A stretch of DNA of 5,548 nt from the NCBI GenBank assembly GCA_900767075.1, contig CAAFXX010000160.1, positions 1 through 5,548 on the forward strand, written 5' to 3'. The translations under genes and the position numbers were made by a program. This DNA comes from Bacteroidales bacterium. Its GTDB lineage: Bacteria; Bacteroidota; Bacteroidia; Bacteroidales; Muribaculaceae. The notes under the pieces are model-generated. The model ran no database searches, was not told the DNA's origin, and worked only from the letters and a program-made list of their open reading frames with translations. Numbering within the stretch: the stretch's first letter is position 1; the number at the start of each line of letters is the position of its first letter. Of this stretch, positions 1 through 4,507 are shown piece by piece.

Positions 1-33
1 CAGCGCCACAATCATACCTGAATGTCTCATCAT
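1..33 (-). CDS. Possible N-terminus of a leftward gene, cut by the window edge
   Basis: Reading leftward from 33, ATG ATG is followed by codons giving MMRHSGMIVAL before the window ends. An in-frame stop lies upstream on the same strand at 72-70, so the start would be 33 or 30 (or 15). The stretch before it on the minus strand is A-rich, as is usual before Bacteroidota start codons that lack a Shine-Dalgarno sequence. A basic start followed by hydrophobic residues would suit a signal peptide. Eleven codons are far too few to assign a product, and this may be chance. If real, the 661-bp gap to the gene at 695 is a divergent intergenic region. Confidence 0.33.
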   Translation of the reverse strand, partial: MMRHSGMIVAL

Positions 34-193
34 GATTTTGATATTGTCATTGTTAAGTTTTTCTTGAATCTATCGTAAATGGGAAGATTCCATGCTCTAT
101 TTCTAATGATCTGTTTAGAAATTTTAAATTCTGATTACTCAAGTTTCGGATTTAATCAAAAATGATTAGTTAACAAGTTTAAAAGGCTTTAGC

Positions 194-231
194 ATTGCGT
201 ATTACGCAAATTATTAGCAATTTAGAGCAAT
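194..231. promoter_or_regulatory. Candidate operator: 15-bp palindrome and phased GCAAT motifs
   Basis: Positions 195-209 read TTGCGTA-T-TACGCAA, a perfect inverted repeat with 7-bp arms and a one-base centre. To its right GCAAA starts at 206 and GCAAT at 217 and 227, steps of 11 and 10 bp, so they would lie on the same DNA face. The 9-mer ATTGCGTAT (194-202) recurs exactly at 361-369, and ATACGC, the reverse complement of GCGTAT, occurs at 248-253. This pattern suits a dimeric DNA-binding regulator acting in the intergenic region. No regulator is encoded nearby to match, and I do not recognise the site as that of a known protein. Chance in AT-rich DNA cannot be excluded for the GCAAT motifs alone. 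Confidence 0.35.
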
Positions 232-441
232 AAATCAAAATTTACTAATACGCGAAGCCATGAGCAAAATTAATAAAATTCCATTAGAAATCCAGGGTCT
301 TCCGTAAAATAAACTTCCTTCGGTTTTGATAGCGGATGATTAAGACCTATACTGGACCGGATTGCGTATCGGGATGATAGGCGTGATTTTATCCCATATA
401 CACCAGAAATGCATTCTTGGCTACAAGGCTCTGGTTCTATG

Positions 442-479
442 CTGGAGTGACGGCGTCACACCACGTCGTCACACTGCAG
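442..479. other. Strong hairpin in the GC-richer intergenic patch
   Basis: Bases 447-456 (GTGACGGCGT) pair with 463-472 (ACGTCGTCAC): ten pairs including one G-U (453 with 466, if read as plus-strand RNA), closing a six-base loop at 457-462. After an internal loop, CTG 442-444 can pair with CAG 477-479. Part of the same bases can fold differently, because 447-459 is itself a perfect palindrome (GTGACG-G-CGTCAC) and CGTCACAC is repeated at 454-461 and 467-474. A weaker hairpin, ACCAGA 402-407 with TCTGGT 430-435, lies just upstream. No T-run follows on either strand, so it is not a usual intrinsic terminator. It may be part of a structured RNA or a protein-binding site. Confidence 0.4.
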
Positions 480-619
480 GCTCCTGACTTCTCCATTCAT
501 GGAAGGAAAGGCAAGACGAAAATCTTCTTCTTTCTCAACTTACACTGACATATCAAAAAAACATATCAGCAATCTTTGAAAATAAATTTACAGTTTCTAA
601 TGCTTATAATAATTCCTAT

Positions 620-687
620 GACCACTACCCTCTTTATCTCGTTTGATGTCTTTTAAGTAGAATTAACAATAATAAACAACTTAAAAA
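620..687 (+). promoter_or_regulatory. Probable promoter and A-rich leader of the first paralogue
   Basis: GACCACTACCC at 620-630, GTTTG at 641-645 and AACAACTTAAAAA at 675-687 recur in the same order before the second paralogue (GACACTACCC 1733-1742, GTTTG 1743-1747, AACAACTTAAAAA 1795-1807). Retention in otherwise different DNA suggests function. GTTTG could serve as the -33 element of a Bacteroidota promoter, but I see no good TAnnTTTG box at the proper distance. An alternative near-match, AATCTTTG at 571-578, would give a leader of about 110 nt. The AACAACTTAAAAA stretch ends 7 bp before the ATG and probably serves as the A-rich translation signal used instead of a Shine-Dalgarno sequence. 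Confidence 0.4.
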
Positions 688-694
688 TCTAAGA

Positions 695-1693
695 ATGAAA
701 AAAACTACTGTATTTAGCGTCGCTCTGCTGACCGTCTGCGGAAATGCGGTTGCCGACAGCTTCGTGACGGAAGCGACCGACAGCGGGATAGGGCAAGCCA
801 TCGCCTCATGTGAAGGGCACGGGATTTTCGATGTGTTCATGCTCAGCGACGAGGCAATTAGTGCCCTCAAGCAACATGAGAACATCACTGTGAATGACTA
901 CCGTATAGGGAAAAATGATAATTCACAGCTTGAAAACGGGGGAAATGTACACGATGCGGAAGCCCCGGCAGATATGGTAATGCTGGATGACGGCACCGAT
1001 GCTTCGTTTCATGTCATCAAGACAGAACCCCAAAATTGGTGGGCGGCCTTGTATTACAAGAACTATGCAGGAGCCGCAAGGAATTTCAGTCATATCAACG
1101 CAAATACGCACATACACCTTGTTATCTGGACTGATTCGCAGGACCTTTGTGATTCGCAGGTAAAGATACATTTCAATAAGAATGACGGCCAGGATGATTC
1201 AGCCGCACAGATATACCTGTGCACGGATGCTGCCAAGACAGACGGGAATCTTCCTACCGCCGGATCGCTTCAGGCCGGCAAATGGGTTGCCCTGGACATG
1301 ACATACGGACAAATCGCGGAATTGATGGCTGACAACGGGGATAATTCCAAAACACTCGATTATTCCCGGTTTGCCAGCGATAATCCCAAATTTGTAGAGA
1401 CTATGGGCCTGGAACCTCCTGCGCAATTGAATGGCGCCAGATTCGGTATTGACGGCCTGTACTTCTATACCCCCGACGTTGAGTCCGGAATTGCAGATGC
1501 GAATGTAGAGAATGATCTGATTTTCATCGGCGCGCACACTGTAAGCACTACAGGAAGCTATGGTATCGAGCTTTACAGCGCGTCGGGACTTCTCATTGAA
1601 AAGGTCGCCGACAATAACATATCCACCGGCAATCTTTCCAAAGGCATCTACATTGTCAAATCCGGAAAGAAGACAATGAAAATCGCACTGTAA
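695..1693 (+). CDS. Secreted paralogue 1, sorting-tail-like C-terminus, function unknown
   Basis: This 332-residue protein is not assigned to a named family. Residues 1-20 form a signal peptide (MKK, hydrophobic core, AVA then DS), so it leaves the cytoplasm. The body (about 21-262) is rich in aromatic and alternating residues, including NWWAALYY (114-121), FSHIN (131-135), HLVIWTDSQ (141-149), GSLQAGKW (190-197), LDYSRF (221-226) and GIDGLYFYTP (251-260). This fits a beta-sandwich like the jelly-roll domains of Bacteroidota surface glycan proteins, though that is inference from pattern. ESGIAD (263-268) begins the tail. ELYSASG (292-298) and GIYIVKSGKKTMKI at the end resemble a type A sorting tail of the type IX system, in a short, degenerate form. 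Mature cysteines are 39, 152 and 176, all conserved in the second copy. The ATG at 695 follows an A-rich leader and opens directly into the signal peptide, supporting this start. The protein is probably exported to the periplasm or surface; ligand and role are unknown. Confidence 0.85.
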   Translation: MKKTTVFSVALLTVCGNAVADSFVTEATDSGIGQAIASCEGHGIFDVFMLSDEAISALKQHENITVNDYRIGKNDNSQLENGGNVHDAEAPADMVMLDDGTDASFHVIKTEPQNWWAALYYKNYAGAARNFSHINANTHIHLVIWTDSQDLCDSQVKIHFNKNDGQDDSAAQIYLCTDAAKTDGNLPTAGSLQAGKWVALDMTYGQIAELMADNGDNSKTLDYSRFASDNPKFVETMGLEPPAQLNGARFGIDGLYFYTPDVESGIADANVENDLIFIGAHTVSTTGSYGIELYSASGLLIEKVADNNISTGNLSKGIYIVKSGKKTMKIAL

Positions 1694-1732
1694 TACTATA
1701 TTGACGAGGCGGTGTAAGAAATTGTAGTCAGA

Positions 1733-1815
1733 GACACTACCCGTTTGCAAACTAATCCTGTCTATTATATTAAAAATATCTAAAAACAACTTAAAACAAC
1801 TTAAAAACAAGTAAC
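1733..1815 (+). promoter_or_regulatory. Probable promoter and A-rich leader of the second paralogue
   Basis: The 122-bp gap after the first paralogue carries GACACTACCC at 1733-1742 followed at once by GTTTG at 1743-1747, matching the set upstream of the first copy. If GTTTG is a -33 element, TATATTAA at 1766-1773 lies 18 bp on and is a partial match to TAnnTTTG, which would start transcription near 1777-1780. The rest up to the ATG is almost free of G and rich in A, fitting Bacteroidota translation initiation. I saw no clear terminator after the first paralogue, so read-through from it is also possible. Confidence 0.4.
1785..1804 (+). repeat. Two tandem copies of a 10-bp leader unit
   Basis: AACAACTTAA occurs at 1785-1794 and again at 1795-1804, followed by AAACAA. 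The first paralogue has a single copy (675-684) in the equivalent place. The extra unit accounts for part of the longer distance between GTTTG and the ATG here (69 versus 50 bp, measured from the final G). It may alter translation strength or be a slippage product. Confidence 0.75.
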
Positions 1816-2835
1816 ATGAAAAAATTTACCATTCTATTGGGTGCCATGCTCGCCGTCGGCGGAACGGCCGTGGCCGCCGACCATGTGACGGAAGCTGCAA
1901 ACAGCGGCGTGGCCGAAGCTATCGAACGCTGCGGCGGAGAGGGCATCTTTGACGTCTTCATTCTGAGCGAGGATGCGGTTCAGACCATTAAAAATGCAGA
2001 CGGCATCACTCTGAACAATTATCGTTGCGGCACAGACGCGACAACCACCATCGAGGGAGGAGGCAACATAGGCTGGACAAGTTCATACACGGTTCCCGGA
2101 CTTGACAACAACGACAGCTACGGGTCATTTGTAATTGACGGTTCCCAGTGCCAGTGGTGGGCCGGAATGTATATCAAAAGCAACGCCGGCACACGCGATT
2201 TCAGCCATATCAACAAGGACACCCGCATCCATGTCGCAATATGGACGGATTCCCAGATCCTCTGTGATTCAAGGGTCAAGGTTCACTTCCTTAAAAACGA
2301 CGGTGCCGATGCTGGTGCCGCACAGGTCAATCTGTGCTCCGATCCTGATGATATGGAAGCCACTCTGCCTATTGTCGGATCGCTTCAGGCCGGCAAATGG
2401 ATGGCTCTTGACATGACCTTCGGCGAGATTGGAAGCCTTATGGAAAATGATTTTGACATGCCGCTCGATTACACCAGATTCACAAACAGTGCTGCCATGG
2501 TCGAGATGATGGGATTCGAGCCGCCGTCAGGACAGGATGGAGAAAACGCGTCAGCGGAAAAATGCGACAAAGCCAATTTCTGCGTGGATGCATTCTATCT
2601 CTACACCCCCAAGGGCGAAAGCGGTATCGCGGACATATCCACCTGTGACGACAACCGGATTATTGTCGGTGCCAATACTATAAGCACGACCGGCACCGAA
2701 GGCATGGAACTATACAATGCCGGAGGAATGATGGTTAAAAAGACATCCGGCAATATCCTCGCCACAGAAGGAATGCCCGCCGGCATCTATATCGCCAAAG
2801 CGGGTAAGAAGACACTCAAGGTTGCAATTAAATAA
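1816..2835 (+). CDS. Secreted paralogue 2, sorting-tail-like C-terminus, function unknown
   Basis: This 339-residue protein is a clear full-length paralogue of its left neighbour: both share HVTEA/FVTEA, GIFDVF (43-48), FSHIN (129-133), IWTDSQ (142-147), GSLQAGKW (188-195), LDY-RF, a YTP stretch near 263-265, ESGIAD (268-273) and the final GIYI-K-GKKT. Residues 1-20 or 1-21 are a signal peptide (AVA-A-DH). The body is probably a beta-sandwich; a glycan-binding role is possible because of the conserved surface-type tryptophans (114, 115, 143), but this is not shown. The tail (ELYNAGG 298-304, GIYIAKAGKK 323-332) looks like a short type IX sorting tail. It differs from paralogue 1 by having eight mature cysteines (39, 71, 112, 150, 174, 250, 256, 277) against three, and by an insertion around 243-256 carrying two of them. 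Start at 1816 is set by the signal peptide and the A-rich leader. Function unknown. Confidence 0.85.
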   Translation: MKKFTILLGAMLAVGGTAVAADHVTEAANSGVAEAIERCGGEGIFDVFILSEDAVQTIKNADGITLNNYRCGTDATTTIEGGGNIGWTSSYTVPGLDNNDSYGSFVIDGSQCQWWAGMYIKSNAGTRDFSHINKDTRIHVAIWTDSQILCDSRVKVHFLKNDGADAGAAQVNLCSDPDDMEATLPIVGSLQAGKWMALDMTFGEIGSLMENDFDMPLDYTRFTNSAAMVEMMGFEPPSGQDGENASAEKCDKANFCVDAFYLYTPKGESGIADISTCDDNRIIVGANTISTTGTEGMELYNAGGMMVKKTSGNILATEGMPAGIYIAKAGKKTLKVAIK

Positions 2836-2857
2836 TTAATTTCCGATAAGGTCTGTC

Positions 2858-2891
2858 ACGAAGGGGAGCAGAGGGACTGTCTCCCCTTCGT
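2858..2891 (+). terminator. Hairpin after the second paralogue, probable terminator
   Basis: ACGAAGGGGAG at 2858-2868 pairs perfectly with CTCCCCTTCGT at 2881-2891, an 11-bp GC-rich stem with a 12-base loop (inside which two further pairs are possible). It begins 22 bp after the TAA of the second paralogue, the usual place for a terminator. The downstream tail is AT-rich (TCTTATTATCTTT at 2901-2913) but is not a clean T-run, so termination may be partial. The element also lies only 26 bp before the sigma factor start, so it could double as an attenuator or block read-through into the signalling operon. Confidence 0.6.
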
Positions 2892-2906
2892 CAGCAAATA
2901 TCTTAT

Positions 2907-2914
2907 TATCTTTA
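2907..2914 (+). promoter_or_regulatory. Probable -7 box of the sigma/anti-sigma/receptor operon
   Basis: TATCTTTA matches the Bacteroidota -7 consensus TAnnTTTG at every fixed base but the last. It ends 3 bp before the ATG at 2918, so transcription would begin at or just beyond that ATG. The -33 region would fall inside or beside the right arm of the hairpin; TTCG at 2887-2890 is the closest thing to TTTG, with a 16-bp gap, which is short. The box is therefore plausible but unproved. Confidence 0.45.
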
Positions 2915-2917
2915 CGC

Positions 2918-3478
2918 ATGTGCTCCAATGATCAACAATTAATCAAAGGATTGAAGGCCGGCAAGGAGAATGCGTACAGGCATCTATATGAGAAACATTA
3001 CTCGCTTCTTTGCGGCATTGCATTCAATTATACGAACGATACGTTCCAGGCCGAAGAAATAGTAAGCGAAGTGATGGAGAACCTCTACTCTATCCGGGAA
3101 CATCTGGATATAAAAGTCTCCTTACGCAAATACCTGTCGACGGCGGTACGTTATCGGTGTCTCAACCACCTGTTGAGTCAGAGCAGACATCCGGAAGTGA
3201 ATTTTTCGGAACTCGACGACACGACACGTCTTATGAGAGTTGAAAGCGGACTGCCATTGGGCACCCTGCTTGAGGCGGAGCTTGAAGACAAAGTGAAAGC
3301 TGCCATCCGCACCATTCCGAGTGGTTCAAGAAGAGTCTTTTTACTCAGCAGGTTCCATAACATGAAGTATGCCGAAATATCGGAGAAACTTGATATCTCT
3401 GTCAATACTGTGAAATATCATATCAAACAGGCTCTGGCGCATATTCGGAAGGAGCTTGAGCCATATTTAAGAAAATAG
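2918..3478 (+). CDS. ECF-type RNA polymerase sigma factor (sigma-70 family)
   Basis: A 186-residue extracytoplasmic-function sigma factor, the normal length for the Bacteroidota FecI-like group. The start DQQLIKGLKAGKENAY (5-20) leads into region 2 (about 20-87: YEKHYSLL, AEEIVSEVMENLY, SLRKYLSTAVRYRCLNHL), which binds core polymerase and the -10 DNA. A variable linker (about 88-117) is followed by region 4 (about 118-180), with YAEISEKLDISVNTVKYHI (151-169) forming the helix-turn-helix that reads the -35 DNA. The protein is cytoplasmic and should be held inactive by the FecR-like product just downstream, then freed to transcribe target genes, probably including this operon. The ATG at 2918 is chosen because the next in-frame methionine (53) would remove half of region 2. 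The gap to the next ATG is 11 bp, indicating co-transcription. Confidence 0.95.
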   Translation: MCSNDQQLIKGLKAGKENAYRHLYEKHYSLLCGIAFNYTNDTFQAEEIVSEVMENLYSIREHLDIKVSLRKYLSTAVRYRCLNHLLSQSRHPEVNFSELDDTTRLMRVESGLPLGTLLEAELEDKVKAAIRTIPSGSRRVFLLSRFHNMKYAEISEKLDISVNTVKYHIKQALAHIRKELEPYLRK

Positions 3479-3489
3479 AGCGTGTGGTT

Positions 3490-4497
3490 ATGACAAGTGA
3501 AGATCAAGGTCAATATCTGGTTATTGATTATCTGACGGGAAATATGGAGCCCGGAGATACGGAGAACTTGAAACGGTGGCTGTCCGAGTCGGAGGCAAAC
3601 CGCGACTATTTCCGCGACATGAAGGATGTGTGGTTCTCGGTGGTATGCGATTCTGAATACGAATTCGACGCCGAGCGTGCGTACGGGGAGTTTCTGGAGC
3701 GCATTGACAATAAGAAGCGTAAGGAAAAAGTGGCACGCAGAGGCGTGCGAATACGCCGGGTCGTAAGATATACCGCCGCGGCAATGACTACGGCGCTGTT
3801 ATGTACTGCCGGATTCATGGCAGGACGGAATTACGTTGAGCCGATACCGGAGGCCGACGTTACGGTGCGCGTGCCCTTTGGGTCCACCACCGACATAATG
3901 CTGCCCGACAGCACTCTTGTGCAGCTGAATGCGGGTTCATGTCTGGTATACTCCCGCAACTACGGTATAGAGAACCGCAACGTACTGCTGGACGGCGAGG
4001 CTCGGATCACGGTCAGGCACAACGAGGTCCTGCCGTTTGTATTGAACGCCGCCGACATGGAGATCCGCGATGTGGGAACAGTGTTCAACGTCCGGAATTA
4101 CAGCAATGACGACACGGCCGTCGTGACATTGCTGGAAGGTGAGGTAAAGGTGTCGATGAACGGCGACAAGATACAAAACAGTCTGACCCGCGACCAACGA
4201 TTGGTGTATGACCGTCGCGACAGTAGCGTCAAGGTGGACCATACCGATGCCGCGGCTTCGGCACAGTGGGCGGACGGCATATTATTCTTTGACGAGGAAC
4301 GTCTCGGCGATATCGCCAAGACCCTGGAGCGAAGCTACGGAGTGTCGATTGACCTGAAATCCGAATCGTTGGCGGGACGCCGGATTTACGGCAGTTTCGA
4401 CGTCACCGAACTGGACGTGGAGGAAATAATCGGAAACATCAGCTCCGTAGCCGGAATCCACTATAAGACACACGGTAAGAAAATAATACTTTATTGA
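3490..4497 (+). CDS. FecR-family anti-sigma factor with C-terminal STN-like domain
   Basis: From the ATG at 3490 this is a 335-residue inner-membrane anti-sigma factor. A GTG at 3484 could add two residues, but the ATG is preferred. Residues 1-90 are the cytoplasmic sigma-binding part, with LTGNMEPGDTENLKRWL near the start and a very basic stretch (74-93) before the membrane. One transmembrane helix lies at about 93-112. The periplasmic FecR domain (about 124-220) shows the family signature VPFGSTTDIMLPDSTLVQLN (128-147), then GEARITV, GTVFNV and LLEGEVKV. The C-terminal region (about 264-335, from ILFFDEERL to GKKIILY) matches the DUF4974-type STN-like domain. In this family the periplasmic part senses the receptor's STN domain and controls the sigma factor encoded upstream. 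The receptor gene begins 10 bp after the stop. Confidence 0.94.
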   Translation: MTSEDQGQYLVIDYLTGNMEPGDTENLKRWLSESEANRDYFRDMKDVWFSVVCDSEYEFDAERAYGEFLERIDNKKRKEKVARRGVRIRRVVRYTAAAMTTALLCTAGFMAGRNYVEPIPEADVTVRVPFGSTTDIMLPDSTLVQLNAGSCLVYSRNYGIENRNVLLDGEARITVRHNEVLPFVLNAADMEIRDVGTVFNVRNYSNDDTAVVTLLEGEVKVSMNGDKIQNSLTRDQRLVYDRRDSSVKVDHTDAAASAQWADGILFFDEERLGDIAKTLERSYGVSIDLKSESLAGRRIYGSFDVTELDVEEIIGNISSVAGIHYKTHGKKIILY

Positions 4498-4507
4498 ACT
4501 GATAACC

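Larger units (their letters stand above)
34..694. other. Long intergenic region with two compositional halves
   Basis: No convincing gene is seen in these 661 bases. The left part (34-295) is strongly AT-rich and holds a palindrome and GCAAT-type motifs. The middle (about 295-530) is richer in GC and can form several hairpins, the best at 442-479. The right part (530-694) is again AT-rich and holds the leader and probable promoter of the gene at 695. Small open frames at 374-487 (37 codons) and 499-579 (26 codons) lack recognisable features. The region could carry two divergent promoters plus a structured RNA or a decayed insert; I cannot decide which. Confidence 0.6.

Noticed and set aside
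120..130. AATTT-T-AAATT palindrome
   Set aside because: Purely A/T in an AT-rich stretch, so expected by chance.
374..579. Two small plus-strand open frames, 374-487 (37 codons) and 499-579 (26 codons)
   Set aside because: No A-rich leader, no recognised motif, and the first overlaps strong hairpin sequence. Kept only as a note in the intergenic description.
695..760. Lipoprotein signal in the first paralogue (Cys15)
   Set aside because: The residues before the cysteine (LTV) do not fit a lipobox, the second copy lacks the cysteine, and a standard AVA cleavage site follows.
1724..1740. GTAGT/ACTAC inverted repeat after the first paralogue as a terminator
   Set aside because: Only five pairs, no T-run, and the right arm is part of the ACTACCC block conserved upstream of both paralogues.
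1199..1810. 203-codon open frame on the minus strand across the first paralogue
   Set aside because: It overlaps a gene with a signal peptide and a clear paralogue; its translation shows no recognisable domain and it is explained as a shadow frame.
2826..2841. AATTAA/TTAATT hairpin over the stop codon of the second paralogue
   Set aside because: A/T-only stem, weak, and spans the end of the coding sequence; the GC-rich hairpin at 2858-2891 is the better terminator.
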